Source: Candidatus Borrarchaeum weybense
GTDB lineage: Archaea; Asgardarchaeota; Sifarchaeia; Borrarchaeales; Borrarchaeaceae
Length of the DNA: 35,523 bases
Assembly (NCBI GenBank): GCA_019057385.1
Contig: JAHQJS010000004.1
Location: 741,062 to 776,584 of the forward strand
Reading direction: 5' to 3'
Shown here: positions 16,128-26,427 of the stretch, piece after piece
How the letters are laid out: each line of letters begins with the position of its first letter
Position numbering within the stretch: position 1 is the first letter of the stretch
Notes under the pieces: generated by a model
Databases searched by the model: none
Told to the model about the DNA's origin: nothing
What the model saw: the letters and a program-made list of their open reading frames with translations, nothing else
Made by a program: the position numbers and the translations under genes

Positions 16128-16967
16128 ATGCCAATTATTGTAACTTCATCTGCCTCAATCGCTGGTAGAACGCTTCATACGCAATTCATTGAACATTATT
16201 CTTTTGAGAAAACAGGAGAGTATTTCGAAAATAATCCAATATACGAGTACCAAACTCAAGATAGATTGATAAAACTCTTAATAACGAGCAGGAAAATTAT
16301 TGAAGCTGACCACCTGAACGAATTTACTACAGATTTGTTTATTTTCGCCAGTAAACATGAATCTGCAGCTAAAGTACCTGCACTTTTAACGCATTCTACC
16401 GGTAATTGGACTATGGAAGCTAAATTTGGTGGTCATCCTAATGAACTTGGTATTGCACCCGCCTTTGCGATTAAAGAAGCATTACTTGAACTTCATAATC
16501 AGAAGACTCGATTAGATCTAGAACAATATGATGTATCTTTAGAAGTTAGTCATCATGGCCCTACTAATTTGAATGCCCCAATTGTTTTTATTGAAGTTGG
16601 AAGCACTCCTGATCAATGGAGTGATAAAAAAGCAGCAGAAGCAGTAGTTAATGCGGCAATGCGTGTTGCTTCTACAAAAAAAAGATACAAAACAGTTATA
16701 GGCATCGGAGGCGGGCATTATGCACCGGAATTTAATCATCTACTTTTGAAAACAGAATATGCAATATCTCACATAGCGCCAAAGTATGTTTTAGATACAA
16801 TTAGCGAAAGCATGATTAAACAAGCAATCGAGCGATCCTTTGAAAAAATTGAATTATGTGTGTTGGATTGGAAAGGTATGAAAAGCCATCATAAAGAAGT
16901 GCTTCTCCAGATCCTTGAGGAATTGCATTTACCTTTTACAAAAGTTCGTAAACTGTTGCGAGCTTAA
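16128..16967 (+). CDS. dtdA: D-aminoacyl-tRNA deacylase (DTD2/GEK1 type)
   Basis: Hydrolyses D-amino acids wrongly attached to tRNA and recycles the tRNA. The archaeal/plant DTD2 signatures are all visible: ASKHESAAKVPALLTHSTGNW, AKFGGHPNELGIAPAFA, EVSHHGPTNLNAPIVFIEVGS, GIGGGHYAPEF, and AISHIAPKYVLD near the end. Length (279 residues) is normal. The frame stays open upstream to a TTG at 16101, but the ATG at 16128 has a GGTG ribosome-binding site 5-8 bases before it and gives the conserved N-terminus MPIIVTSS, so it is preferred. The gene stands alone with its own AT-rich promoter region. Confidence 0.93.
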   Translation: MPIIVTSSASIAGRTLHTQFIEHYSFEKTGEYFENNPIYEYQTQDRLIKLLITSRKIIEADHLNEFTTDLFIFASKHESAAKVPALLTHSTGNWTMEAKFGGHPNELGIAPAFAIKEALLELHNQKTRLDLEQYDVSLEVSHHGPTNLNAPIVFIEVGSTPDQWSDKKAAEAVVNAAMRVASTKKRYKTVIGIGGGHYAPEFNHLLLKTEYAISHIAPKYVLDTISESMIKQAIERSFEKIELCVLDWKGMKSHHKEVLLQILEELHLPFTKVRKLLRA

Positions 16968-17053
16968 CGTAATGGATTTTGTGTGATATTCTAAATATAA
17001 CAAAATTTTTTAAAACTTTATTACAGTCGAAGGTTTGATCTAAAATTAAGTCT

Positions 17054-18259
17054 GTGAAAGAGATGAATTTCGCAATTGATGGCAAAAAACCGTTAGAAAT
17101 CATAATTCAATTTACCAGAAGAAAATATGTCATTGTGTTTCTGTTCAATTTTTTGTTGCGGTTGATTATCAAACTTCCAATATATGTAATGGCTTCTCTT
17201 GTCTATGATGAAAGTTTTTCCATGATCGACCGTTTTGCGGATATAGCAATGACTTGGTACGTTGGTATGCCGTTAAAAGATTCACGGCAATTCATCTTTA
17301 TGCCATTTTTAATACAAGTATTTTCCTTGAACTTTCTCATCAGTCCGTACCTTACATGGTTAGTAATTGACATTACTGGATATTCAGTCGGATTTGCTGT
17401 TATTTTTCATTTGCTTGATAAGCGAATGGAAACATGGAATATTAAAAAACCGAAAAACTTACTCGAACTCTACATCGTTTCTAATCTTTTATTCCCTGTG
17501 TCTTATCTAAAATGGAATCAGGCATTTGGACTTTTGTTGATGCTCGTTTCTCTCACCATATATTTCATTTTTGAAGATAATCTGCATTTCTCACTAGTTT
17601 TTGCTGTTTTAACTTCATTAACACACATACTCGGATGGGTTGTCGTCAATATATTGATTTTGTATTTCTATAGAAACAGGCGGTATCTGATTTTTATTAT
17701 CCCCACATTTTTTGTGTTGTTACAATTTTTATTTTTTTACCTTAGAACAGGTGATTTCTTCCTGTATTTCCATGCACAACAAGCTTATTGGGGTTATTCA
17801 TACTTCCCCATTTCTTACCCGTTTAATGTAATGGTAACTCATTGGGGTAATCCGATCGAGAATTTGTATTTAGCGATAATGTACATTTCACAACTCTGGG
17901 TCATTATTGTTATACTTTCATATTTATTGACATACTTTAAGAACAAAGATATTGATAGATTGAATCTCATCATTGGCCTGTATTTTTTATTAATCCAACT
18001 GATGACTGGACCAAGACCTCGTGATTTAAGCCGCTTTTCTGTATTGATATTACCGTTTTGCGCGGTTTTACTCCTCATTAGATTTTTGAACTCAATAAGC
18101 ATTAAAAAATTATGGGTTCTAATTGCATTTCTATGTGTTATTAACATTTTCCTTATTTGGTATTTGATAATCGCTGATTTCTTGAATGTTTCTGACCTGG
18201 GAGTAATATATGAGAAAGCATCTAGTTATCTTTTAAGAAAAATAAGCGGACTTATTTAG
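17054..18259 (+). CDS. Multi-pass membrane protein, possibly a GT-C glycosyltransferase
   Basis: A 401-residue hydrophobic protein with roughly ten transmembrane segments and short loops. An early loop contains YDESFSMIDRFADIAMTWY, with acidic residues where GT-C enzymes carry a catalytic Asp/Glu. A late loop has GPRPRDLSRFSVLILP, resembling the S-R-Y/F-x-L segment of PIG-V/mannosyltransferase-type proteins. The reading frame begins with GTG at 17054; ATG at 17063 is also possible. A sugar-transfer role in the membrane is plausible but not proven; a polymer-chain transporter or unknown membrane protein is the alternative. The methylmalonyl-CoA mutase operon follows 60 bases downstream and is probably unrelated. 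Confidence 0.5.
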   Translation: MKEMNFAIDGKKPLEIIIQFTRRKYVIVFLFNFLLRLIIKLPIYVMASLVYDESFSMIDRFADIAMTWYVGMPLKDSRQFIFMPFLIQVFSLNFLISPYLTWLVIDITGYSVGFAVIFHLLDKRMETWNIKKPKNLLELYIVSNLLFPVSYLKWNQAFGLLLMLVSLTIYFIFEDNLHFSLVFAVLTSLTHILGWVVVNILILYFYRNRRYLIFIIPTFFVLLQFLFFYLRTGDFFLYFHAQQAYWGYSYFPISYPFNVMVTHWGNPIENLYLAIMYISQLWVIIVILSYLLTYFKNKDIDRLNLIIGLYFLLIQLMTGPRPRDLSRFSVLILPFCAVLLLIRFLNSISIKKLWVLIAFLCVINIFLIWYLIIADFLNVSDLGVIYEKASSYLLRKISGLI

Positions 18260-18318
18260 CTATCTGCATAAAAATTTTTTTTAAGTGGAGAATGAAATTA
18301 TCGTTGGGTGAAGATTGA

Positions 18319-19986
18319 ATGAAAATGTTTGACTCTAGTGTTATTGAACAGATTAAGAAGAAAAAACAAGAATGGCAAGAAGACAGCCCAAAAAATGTAT
18401 ATGAACAAACAAATTCTTCGAGCATTCCAATTAAGTTAATTTATACGCCTGCTGATATTAATCATCTAGACTACGAACAGGATTTGGGATTTCCAGGAAA
18501 GTATCCCTTCACACGAGGTATTCATAAAACTATGTACCGAGGTCGTCCTTGGACAATGCGTCAGTTCTCGGGTTTTGGGACAGCAGAACAGACAAACCAA
18601 CGTTATAAATATTTGCTCTCAGAGGGTGAAACTGGATTGAGTGTAGCCTTTGATTTTCCAACTCTTAAAGGCTATGATTCAGATGATCCAATATCTTTGG
18701 GTGAAGTCGGAGTGTGTGGCGTTGCAATCGATACATTACAGGATATGGAACTCCTTTTTGAAGATATCCCTCTCGATAAGGTTACTACTTCCATGACAAT
18801 TAATGCTCCTACACCCATACTGTTTAGTATGTATCTAGCAGTTGCAGAAGGACAAGGTATCTCGTGGGATCAAGTTGGTGGAACAGTTCAGAATGATGCA
18901 TTGAAAGAATTTATTGCACAAAAATCTTTCATTTTTCCTCCTGAGCCTTCAGTTAAACTTGTTATTGATGTTATTGAATTTTGTACAAAAAGTGTACCAA
19001 GATGGAATCCCGTAAGTATTAGTGGGTACCATATAAGAGAAGCAGGAGCTACAGCTACACAAGAACTCGCGTTCACACTTTCAGATGGTCTTACGTATGT
19101 TAGTAAAACGATTGAAAGGGGGCTAGATGTTGATGTTTTTGCACCTCGATTATCCTTATTTTTCTGTGCTCACAATGATTTCTTCGAAGAAGTAGCAAAA
19201 TTCAGAGCTGCAAGACGAATGTGGGCACGATTTATGAAAGAACGCTTTGGAGCAAAGAACGATAGAAGCATGTGGATGCGATTTCATACACAGACAAGTG
19301 GAGTGGCACTTACTGCTCAACAACCAGAAAATAACATTGTACGTGTAACTCTTCAGGCTTTGTCAGCAGTTCTTGGAGGAACACAAAGTCTTCATACCAA
19401 TAGCTTTGATGAAGCATGGCAACTCCCGTCTGAAAAAGCAGTCACTATAGCCTTAAGAACGCAGCAAATTATTGCAAATGAAAGTAACGTAACGGCTACA
19501 GTCGATCCGCTAGCTGGCAGTTATTATATCGAGTGGTTAACTGATAAAATCGAGGAAGAAGCGATGAAATACATTGATAGGATTGACAATATGGGAGGCA
19601 TGATTGAAGCAATAAAGAAAGGTTATCCACAGAGAGAAATTGCTAATAGTGCTTATGAATTCCAAAAAGAAGTTGATAATAAGAAACAAATCATAGTTGG
19701 TATAAATCAATTTAAGGATGAACATGAAGAACTTGAAATACCTCGTTTTAGAGTTGATCCTGAAGTTGAAAAAGCGCAATTAAAAAGATTAAAACGGATT
19801 AAGGAAAATAGAAACCAAGAGAAGGTATTAAGATACTTAAATGAGTTAAAGAACGCTACTGAAAGAGATGAAAATATCATTCCATACGTAGTTAATTGTG
19901 TTAAAGCTTATGCTACTTTAGGCGAGATTATAAGCATTCTTAAGGAAGTTTATGGAGTTTGGAGAGAGGAACGCCTGTTTGCTTGA
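18319..19986 (+). CDS. mcmA1: Methylmalonyl-CoA mutase, catalytic (alpha N-terminal) subunit
   Basis: A 555-residue TIM-barrel subunit of B12-dependent methylmalonyl-CoA mutase. Family landmarks are [58 protein letters not shown], the [15 protein letters not shown] segment, [12 protein letters not shown] and [15 protein letters not shown]. The length is right for the split two-subunit form. The B12-binding part is encoded by the next gene, whose ATG lies 10 bases after this stop. The enzyme interconverts methylmalonyl-CoA and succinyl-CoA, used in propionyl-CoA, odd-chain or branched amino-acid metabolism. GGGTG before ATG 18319 supports the start. Confidence 0.95.
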   Translation: MKMFDSSVIEQIKKKKQEWQEDSPKNVYEQTNSSSIPIKLIYTPADINHLDYEQDLGFPGKYPFTRGIHKTMYRGRPWTMRQFSGFGTAEQTNQRYKYLLSEGETGLSVAFDFPTLKGYDSDDPISLGEVGVCGVAIDTLQDMELLFEDIPLDKVTTSMTINAPTPILFSMYLAVAEGQGISWDQVGGTVQNDALKEFIAQKSFIFPPEPSVKLVIDVIEFCTKSVPRWNPVSISGYHIREAGATATQELAFTLSDGLTYVSKTIERGLDVDVFAPRLSLFFCAHNDFFEEVAKFRAARRMWARFMKERFGAKNDRSMWMRFHTQTSGVALTAQQPENNIVRVTLQALSAVLGGTQSLHTNSFDEAWQLPSEKAVTIALRTQQIIANESNVTATVDPLAGSYYIEWLTDKIEEEAMKYIDRIDNMGGMIEAIKKGYPQREIANSAYEFQKEVDNKKQIIVGINQFKDEHEELEIPRFRVDPEVEKAQLKRLKRIKENRNQEKVLRYLNELKNATERDENIIPYVVNCVKAYATLGEIISILKEVYGVWREERLFA

Positions 19987-19996
19987 GGAGTTAATA

Positions 19997-20401
19997 ATGA
20001 AAAGAATAAAAGTCCTAGTTGCAAAACCTGGCCTTGATGGGCATGATCGTGGAGCTAAAGTTATTTGTAGAGCCTTAAGAGATGCGGGAATGGAGGTAGT
20101 ATATTCTGGCCTTGAACAAACTCCAGAGCAAATTGTAAATGCTGCGATTCAAGAAGATGCAGATGTTATTGGTTTAAGCATATTAAGCGGAGCCCACAGA
20201 GTTATTTTACCAGCAGTTACGAGACTTTTGCAAGAAAAAGGAATTACTGGCGTCCTTGTTGTGTGTGGAGGCATAATCCCGACAGATGACCATGAATTTC
20301 TCAAACAGCACGGAATTGCTGCCATCTTTGGACCCGGCACACCACTCAAAAACGCTGTCAAGTATATTAGAGAGAACGTGAGTAAGGAAAGAGTTCACTA
20401 G
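19997..20401 (+). CDS. mcmA2: Methylmalonyl-CoA mutase, B12-binding subunit
   Basis: The cobalamin-binding partner of the upstream subunit. The signature GLDGHDRG (D-x-H-x-x-G) supplies the His that binds cobalt. It is followed by [17 protein letters not shown], a conserved [12 protein letters not shown] and [10 protein letters not shown], all parts of the Rossmann-like B12 fold. The start is taken as ATG 19997, preceded by GAGGAG; a longer frame from 19952 overlaps the upstream gene and adds non-conserved residues. It gives 134 residues, the usual size for the separate subunit. Confidence 0.95.
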   Translation: MKRIKVLVAKPGLDGHDRGAKVICRALRDAGMEVVYSGLEQTPEQIVNAAIQEDADVIGLSILSGAHRVILPAVTRLLQEKGITGVLVVCGGIIPTDDHEFLKQHGIAAIFGPGTPLKNAVKYIRENVSKERVH

Positions 20402-20412
20402 AGGAAAAATAG

Positions 20413-21378
20413 ATGAACGTAGAAACACTTATTGATGGTTTATTCAAAGGCGATATCATAAGCACAACCCGCCTAATTTCTCTAATTGAAAACGATTTTT
20501 TAAAAGCGGAAGAGATTAGTCGCAGGATTTATCCACATACTGGAAATGCTCATGTTGTTGGAATAACAGGTCCTCCTGGAGTCGGTAAAAGCAGTTTAGT
20601 GAATAAACTAGCACTTGGCTGGAATAAAAGGGGAAAAAAAATTGGAATAATAGCAGTAGATCCGTCAAGCCCTTATAGCGGTGGAGCGTTACTGGGAGAC
20701 AGAATAAGAATGCGAGAAATTACAGGCATCGAAGGAATTTTCATTCGTAGTATGGCTACAAGGGGATCTTTGGGAGGACTTGCTAGAGCTACACGAGATG
20801 CTATCAACATCTTGGATGCATCTGGCATGTATGACGTTGTAATCGTTGAAACAGTGGGTGCGGGACAATCTGAAGTTGAAATAATGAGGGTAGCAAAGAC
20901 TGTTGTAATGGTATTATGCCCGGGCTTGGGAGACGAAATTCAGGCTATGAAAGCAGGGGCAATGGAAATTGCAGATATATTTGCGGTCAACAAAGCAGAT
21001 AAACCAGAAGCTATAGAAACTGTCAATGACCTAGAGAGAATGTTGGATTATGAGGGATTAAATGAGGGCAAAGCAGGTTGGATGCCACAAATCGTAAGCA
21101 CATCATCAACCATGAATACTGGTATTGATGAACTTGTAAATAAAATTGAGGAGCACCAAGAATTTCTAGCAAATATGACTTCAGAGGAATTCCATGAAAA
21201 AAGAGCGGCCATGGAGTTAATTGATACGCTAATAACTAAAATCGAGAATGAAGCTATTAAGAAAGCGAAGGAAAGTCCCGTTTATAATGAACTTATTAAA
21301 AAAATTGTTGAAAAGAGAATAGATCCCTACCAAGCGGCAGATATCATTCTCAAGGAATACATGCAATCAAGCAGGTGA
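20413..21378 (+). CDS. meaB: MeaB/ArgK-type GTPase, mutase chaperone
   Basis: A G3E-class GTPase that loads and protects methylmalonyl-CoA mutase. Walker A GPPGVGKS lies at residues 53-60. DPSSPYSGGALLGDRIRM, the switch segment with VETVGAGQSEVE, and the NKAD guanine-specificity motif follow. It begins 11 bases after mcmA2, completing a three-gene mutase operon. The last codons (SSR then TGA at 21376-21378) lie at the very edge of an IS1341-type relic, and the stop codon may have been supplied by that element. The C-terminus nevertheless looks of normal length. Confidence 0.95.
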   Translation: MNVETLIDGLFKGDIISTTRLISLIENDFLKAEEISRRIYPHTGNAHVVGITGPPGVGKSSLVNKLALGWNKRGKKIGIIAVDPSSPYSGGALLGDRIRMREITGIEGIFIRSMATRGSLGGLARATRDAINILDASGMYDVVIVETVGAGQSEVEIMRVAKTVVMVLCPGLGDEIQAMKAGAMEIADIFAVNKADKPEAIETVNDLERMLDYEGLNEGKAGWMPQIVSTSSTMNTGIDELVNKIEEHQEFLANMTSEEFHEKRAAMELIDTLITKIENEAIKKAKESPVYNELIKKIVEKRIDPYQAADIILKEYMQSSR

Positions 21379-21680
21379 GCTACCTCGTGTTAAAGCCTCG
21401 AGGCTTCCTGCTTCAACGACAGACTCGATCCCCTGGCGGGTTACGGAGGTCTTATCTCCACAGGCTTAACATCCCTACGCCCCGTAGGTACTGTTAACGA
21501 TGGTGAGGCGATCGGAGTATGCACCTTGTCTACAAGTGTGCGTATTATCCCTCCAATTGCTGTTGTTATCTCTGTCATACCACCTATATAATTCTTAGGG
21601 AAACCCCTTGATGCAAATGATGAAAGTGAACACTCACCACCGCCATTCATCACCACGCTGAAGTGGTGGTGCTTTCTTGC
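21376..21680 (-). mobile_element. IS1341/IS605-type relic (TnpB end fragment, PATE-like)
   Basis: A GC-rich island of about 300 bases reading on the minus strand. One end has a hairpin CACCAC/GTGGTG (21651-21668), like the left ends of IS200/IS605-group elements. The other end reads GAAGCAGGAAGCC, then a palindrome AAGCCTCGAGGCTT (21393-21406), then CGAGGTAGCTCAC, the typical right-end/omega-RNA tail of tnpB elements. Between them an open frame (21441-21656) gives a tail-like peptide ending in TGRRDVKPVEIRPP with no catalytic part. It is therefore a deletion derivative, not able to move by itself. Confidence 0.65.
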
Positions 21681-22624
21681 TTAGCTACTCGTAATAACTT
21701 ATTTGCCCTTAGACATGCTCGTTTTAGCGTGAGAATCTGTTTTAAGTCATCATTAAGAGTTAAGCCAACAATTATATTGAATCCATTTTTATGAAGAGTT
21801 GTTATTTCGTTGGAAATAGTATTGAAATCCCCGTATAAAGACAGATTTTCAGCGTAATTTCTCAACAAATTATTTGTATCATCAGATTTTTCTAGCTTCG
21901 TTAATTCATCGCAATTCAAGTGAGTTAATCCTAAATCACATTGTGCTTTTTTTCTTCTCAAAATATATTCGCAAAGCTTTTTTGTGATACCATTTTCCGA
22001 ATTTGTATAAAGATACGGTGCGTAAAGCGCAAAATTGAACTCTCTATCGAATTGATTCCTTATTATTTCAGTTTCTTTGACTGATGTCTCTGATTTGAGT
22101 ACAAAGGGAATATAATTGTATTTATACCCGTTTTCTGAAAGATTTTGAAGAATTGCCAGTGTAGGATTCATGCAACTTTCAGTTCCGATGAATATGTCTA
22201 GACTATTGCTTGATCTATCAGATATATACTGGCTAAGGTCTACAATTTCAAATACACTTTTTGATTTCTCAACTTCATTCAAATACGCTGAATTGCCCGC
22301 AACGAGACAGAAACCCAAGTTAGTAAATGACTCTGATAACTCAATAAAATCATCAAGCTCAGAGTGTGCAGTATGTATGCCAAAGCGATCGGCTCTAGCG
22401 GCCAGTGTTACAATAATTTTTGAGGATCCATCGATCTTTTCTAATTTCTGAAGAACTTTTGACAACTCTGAGGGTGTTATGTCATATGCATTTCCCTCAA
22501 AATCAAAAACTATATAGTCAATTCCGATGGATGACGCAAATAGAATGTTATTAAGCGTTTTCTTTTTCTGTTTATACAGGTTATTTCCATATCGGGAACG
22601 TTTAATAGCTAATCCACTCTGGAA
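21650..22624 (-). pseudogene. Luciferase-like (F420-type) oxidoreductase, altered at both ends
   Basis: A protein resembling the luciferase-like monooxygenase/methylene-tetrahydromethanopterin reductase family: an N-terminal beta strand IGIDYIVFDF, an early LAARADRFGIHTAHSELDDF, and a late GDFNTISNEITTLHKNGFNIIVGLTLNDD like the G-D-P-x-x-V-x-x-I motif. The frame stays open from just after TAG 22625-22627 and gives about 324 residues, the expected family length. However, no ATG, GTG or TTG occurs in frame until TTG at 22465, which would remove 53 apparently coding residues. The last nine residues (QESTTTSAW) are encoded by the end of the IS1341-type relic. It is probably damaged or recently altered, or has a sequence error near its start. 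Confidence 0.5.
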
Positions 22625-22853
22625 CTAAGTCACCTCTCAAAAAGAGCACCTCCAACGCGACTGTTTCAAAAGGTCAAAAAAAGTCAGCGTTTGTCGTATG
22701 GCATCTTGTCTGGGGTTAATAAAAATTTGATTAATATGGAAGGTGACACCCCATTTATGACACCGAAATATCGTTATTTGCTAGACTATAAAAACCTTGC
22801 TATTTGTGTTCAACTCTATTAACAGATGTCGATCTTGTAGAATATTATGACTG

Positions 22854-24035
22854 TCACGTTCTTAAAACATCTACCGGCTTAATTCTAATTGTTTTAATGA
22901 CTGGATATAATCCTGCAAGTCCTCCAATTCCTGTCGAAAGTAGAATAGCACTGATAATTGTTCGAGTTGTCAAGACGGCTTTAAATGTAAATCCAGCAGA
23001 ACTGACTGTAAAACCGATCACTCGAAAGATTATAATCGCCCCAAAGCTCCCAATTAATCCACCCAGAAAACCTACAAGTATGACTTCCATCATAAACAGT
23101 AAAAGAACTGAAGAGTTTTCAAAACCGATTGCTTTAAGAATTGCGATTTCGTGACGTCGTTCATCAATTAAATTAATCATGACATTTAATATGCCCATAA
23201 CTGCTGCCAAGACTGTTGTTATTACAATTAAGTCCATTATAACCAAAAACTGGTCAAGCATATCTGTCATGGACTTCCAAACGTTTGATTCCTTAACGGC
23301 ATCAATACCATCAATGCTTGCTTCGATATCTTGAATTACCTGATCAATATTCGAAGGATCATTTGGTTTTACAACGAAATAGCTAGTCTCATTATTTTCC
23401 ATTTCCAGAACTTCACGAGCTTTAAATGCAGGCATCCACATTTCGCTGTCCTGCATTGTATCTGTAGCAAAAATACCCACCACTTGAAATTTGTATTTCT
23501 CTAGCGTAACTTCATCCTCAGTCTCATTTTCCAATCCATGAAAAAGCGTTATTTTATAATACTCACCTACTTCGAGGTCTTTCTCGTCCGCCAAGTATTG
23601 ACCCACCATAATACGTGAAGTAAGAGCTATAGTGTCGTTGATATTCAGGCTTCTGCCTTCTAATACCTTCACATTAGTGACATTTTCATACGTGTCTACA
23701 TCAACACCTCTTATAAGATTAAAGCGGTTATTTTCGTCAAGGGTGAATCCTGTAACCATTTCAGAAACTACATCTACATTTTGAATCTCTTCTAATTCTT
23801 CACTCATGTTTCGAGCAAGGACGGAACTCCAAGGGGTAGCACTCCCCTCTTCAAGAACAAGAATGTTGTCAACTCCTGCACTAGAAAATGTCGCACGCAG
23901 GCCATCAGCTGCAGCCATCATGCTCGTAAAAATCAAAATGACAATGGCAACGCCGATGATTGGAGTAGCTAATGACCTCCAGTAAGAACGAATATCTTTC
24001 AATGCTAAACGGAAGACATCGAATACTTTGGTCAT
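22854..24035 (-). CDS. ABC transporter permease, FtsX/MacB type
   Basis: A 393-residue permease with one N-terminal transmembrane helix, a large extracellular MacB-like domain (about residues 45-265) and three C-terminal helices. The FtsX-family segment ILNVMINLIDERRHEIAILKAIGF appears just before the second helix group. It lies 9 bases after the stop of a paralogous permease and is the last gene of a three-gene ABC operon. Such transporters move lipoproteins, peptides or drugs, or work as mechanotransmitters. The substrate is unknown. Confidence 0.9.
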   Translation of the reverse strand: MTKVFDVFRLALKDIRSYWRSLATPIIGVAIVILIFTSMMAAADGLRATFSSAGVDNILVLEEGSATPWSSVLARNMSEELEEIQNVDVVSEMVTGFTLDENNRFNLIRGVDVDTYENVTNVKVLEGRSLNINDTIALTSRIMVGQYLADEKDLEVGEYYKITLFHGLENETEDEVTLEKYKFQVVGIFATDTMQDSEMWMPAFKAREVLEMENNETSYFVVKPNDPSNIDQVIQDIEASIDGIDAVKESNVWKSMTDMLDQFLVIMDLIVITTVLAAVMGILNVMINLIDERRHEIAILKAIGFENSSVLLLFMMEVILVGFLGGLIGSFGAIIIFRVIGFTVSSAGFTFKAVLTTRTIISAILLSTGIGGLAGLYPVIKTIRIKPVDVLRT

Positions 24036-24044
24036 TTTCTATAC

Positions 24045-25205
24045 CTAGCCGAATTTCTGTAGTATATCTAACGCCCGTTTACGGGAAATTTTCGTTATTG
24101 GGTATAAACCTCCTATCAATCCTAGAATTGTGGATATGATAACAGATTCAAACGCTAATTGGTATGTGAGGTTAATAGAAATTAGATAGCCTGCCAACTC
24201 AACGTTTGATACTCCAAAAATATTTAGCATAAAGAACCCTAGAATTACTCCTACAATTCCACCTAAGAATCCAAGAAACACTGCTTCTACTGCATATATC
24301 AGCGCAATTGACTTATTTGAAACACCTACTGATTTCATGATGCCAATATCATGTCTGCGCTCTCGAAGTGTCATTGTCATTGTATTCATCATGCCAAGAA
24401 TAGCCGCTACCAAGGCTATCATTGAAACTGCAAGTATTACACCACGAAAACTATCAAGAGCTTCAGCATTAGCATCCATATATTCATCTGCTTCGAATAC
24501 AACAACTCCACGAATATTGTCTTCGATTTGTCTTCTTACATCTTCCACGTAATCATGATCTGTGACTTTTACAACGATCAAGCTTACTTTATGCAACTTA
24601 CCAACGAGATTTTGCGCGTCCCGCATGGTTAACCAGATCTCAGAGTCAATTATAGTTGATGCCGAGAATATACCTTTGATTGTGAAAGTATGTTCCTTTA
24701 GGACTATCGTGTTGCCCACCGTTTTCCCGTGTTTTTCTGCAACATTGATTCCGATCATGCAGTAATTCCGGTCCTTTTGAGCATCGCTTAATTCCTCTCC
24801 AGCTATTATCTCATATTTTTCGATAACTTGTTTATAAGAATCGACTTGAAGTCCTCGCATGGTTAAAAATTCACTATCATCATCATTAGTAGAGTTGTCG
24901 ACCATCCACCACAAAAATCCACTTACGCCGTCTATGTATTCAGGATTTACTACTCTTTCAATCTTTTTTACATACCATTCCGGCATTTGACTGACTGTTG
25001 GGTCTTCTTTACCTCTCTTCATTACGAAGAGACGGTAATCATAGGCTACAGATGTTTGCTCAACAAGGGTGTCCATTGTATTTGCAGCTGCTATCATTAC
25101 AATGTAGCTGACGATGATTCCTGCGATCCCTATAACGGTAATCGCATTTCTTAGTTTCTTTGATTTCAAATCGCGAATGGAAATGAAAAGAAACCCTAAC
25201 TTCAA
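24045..25205 (-). CDS. ABC transporter permease, FtsX/MacB type (paralogue)
   Basis: A 386-residue paralogue of the downstream permease with the same topology. It carries the matching LGMMNTMTMTLRERRHDIGIMKSVG segment and a C-terminal pair of helices ending in GGLYPITKISRKRALDIL. The start is TTG 25205, preceded by GGAG. The reading frame begins 12 bases after the ATPase gene. Two different permeases with one ATPase suggest a heterodimeric membrane part. Confidence 0.9.
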   Translation of the reverse strand: MKLGFLFISIRDLKSKKLRNAITVIGIAGIIVSYIVMIAAANTMDTLVEQTSVAYDYRLFVMKRGKEDPTVSQMPEWYVKKIERVVNPEYIDGVSGFLWWMVDNSTNDDDSEFLTMRGLQVDSYKQVIEKYEIIAGEELSDAQKDRNYCMIGINVAEKHGKTVGNTIVLKEHTFTIKGIFSASTIIDSEIWLTMRDAQNLVGKLHKVSLIVVKVTDHDYVEDVRRQIEDNIRGVVVFEADEYMDANAEALDSFRGVILAVSMIALVAAILGMMNTMTMTLRERRHDIGIMKSVGVSNKSIALIYAVEAVFLGFLGGIVGVILGFFMLNIFGVSNVELAGYLISINLTYQLAFESVIISTILGLIGGLYPITKISRKRALDILQKFG

Positions 25206-25217
25206 CCTGCTATTCTC

Positions 25218-25934
25218 CTAACTTCCAGAATTTTCTATAACTTTTCCATCACGTAATTTAATTATTCTATCTGTAGTTTTTGCAATCATGTCATCATGCG
25301 TAACTACAATAACGGTCTGACCTTGATCATTGATTTGTCTAAGTAATTCCATGATTTCTTCTCCAGTTTTTGAATCAAGGTCACCTGTGGGTTCATCTGC
25401 CAATATGATCGAAGGTTGAACTGCTATCGCTCGAGCAATTGCGACTCTTTGCTGTTCTCCACCACTGAGTTCTCCTGGTTTATGATACAATCTGTCATTT
25501 AATCCGACGGCTTGAAGAAATTCAGTAGCTTTTTCAAGTCTCTCTTTTTTTGATTTTCCTTGCGCAATCAAAGGCAGTTGTACATTCTCTAGGGCGCTTA
25601 GAGATGGTAGAAGGTTATAGAACTGAAAGACAAACCCGATATTTTCTCTTCTGAATTTTGTCAGTTTAGTCTCACCCAAACTAGAAAGCTCGATCTCATT
25701 GACTCTAATATTACCTTTAGTTGGTGTGTCAAGTCCCCCGATGATATTTAGAAGTGTAGTCTTGCCGCAGCCTGAGCTTCCCATAATTGCCACTATTTCT
25801 CCTTCTCTCACTCGAAAACTAACACCTCTAAGAGCTTCAACATCTGTCTTTCCTCTTTTGTAGACCTTCCAAACGTCATCTGCCTCGATAACATTCAGGC
25901 CACTTGATATACTTTTCATTTTTTTAGCACCCAT
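25218..25934 (-). CDS. ABC transporter ATP-binding protein, MacB/LolD type
   Basis: A 238-residue ABC ATPase. Walker A is GSSGCGKT (residues 52-59), the Q-loop is FVFQFYNLLP, the signature LSGGEQQR, Walker B IILADEPTGDLDS and the H-loop VVTHD. The MacB/LolD subfamily is indicated by its length and by VWKVYKRGKTDVEALRGVSF. It is the first gene of the minus-strand operon with the two permeases. A TATA-like ATATATAG lies about 35 bases upstream on the minus strand. Confidence 0.95.
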   Translation of the reverse strand: MGAKKMKSISSGLNVIEADDVWKVYKRGKTDVEALRGVSFRVREGEIVAIMGSSGCGKTTLLNIIGGLDTPTKGNIRVNEIELSSLGETKLTKFRRENIGFVFQFYNLLPSLSALENVQLPLIAQGKSKKERLEKATEFLQAVGLNDRLYHKPGELSGGEQQRVAIARAIAVQPSIILADEPTGDLDSKTGEEIMELLRQINDQGQTVIVVTHDDMIAKTTDRIIKLRDGKVIENSGS

Positions 25935-26427
25935 ATTATGAAACGTTAACGTTGAAGATTTTGACTATATATCTTAGATCCATAATTTGAATCATTAACA
26001 CAATGGTTGATAATTGCATAACTTACGCAAATTATACATCTTTCGAAACTTATAAACATTTGTATTTTTGAACAATGATAATAAATTATTTCAAAATTGA
26101 TATAACTCCCTCATCATTGTATCTAATTCATACACACAATAGACAATAACGTTAATCCTAATAATAAAATGAACCACCAGAAGTTTTCTCCCATCCTCTC
26201 ACTCACATCTTAAGAAATTGTTTATTCTTTTATGACATCTTTCATTTTTTTCTTTTCCATATATTGAGGGGTTCAGAAGATAATGATTCTGATCTTTTGT
26301 TGATGATATAGGTTTATTGACAGATAAAGTTAGGTCAACCTGTCTTAAAAAAGTCTTATGCCTTACTGGGACGGGTATATATAAATTATTATAAGCTGGG
26401 CGACAAGTATTTACTGAGTTGAGGATA
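25935..26427. other. Divergent promoter region between ABC operon and HTH_10 genes
   Basis: About 490 AT-rich bases without a gene. The left end holds the promoter of the ABC operon (TATA-like sequence near 25962-25970, minus strand). The right end holds that of the regulator genes (TATATATAAA, listed separately). The antisense frame 26199-26807 is a shadow of the regulator. Confidence 0.55.
26376..26385 (+). promoter_or_regulatory. TATA box of the regulator pair
   Basis: A strong TATATATAAA box about 45 bases before ATG 26428. Confidence 0.6.

Noticed and set aside
21376..21680. tRNA or other housekeeping RNA in the GC-rich island after meaB
   Set aside because: Its end sequences and hairpins fit an IS1341/IS605-type element, and no cloverleaf could be drawn.
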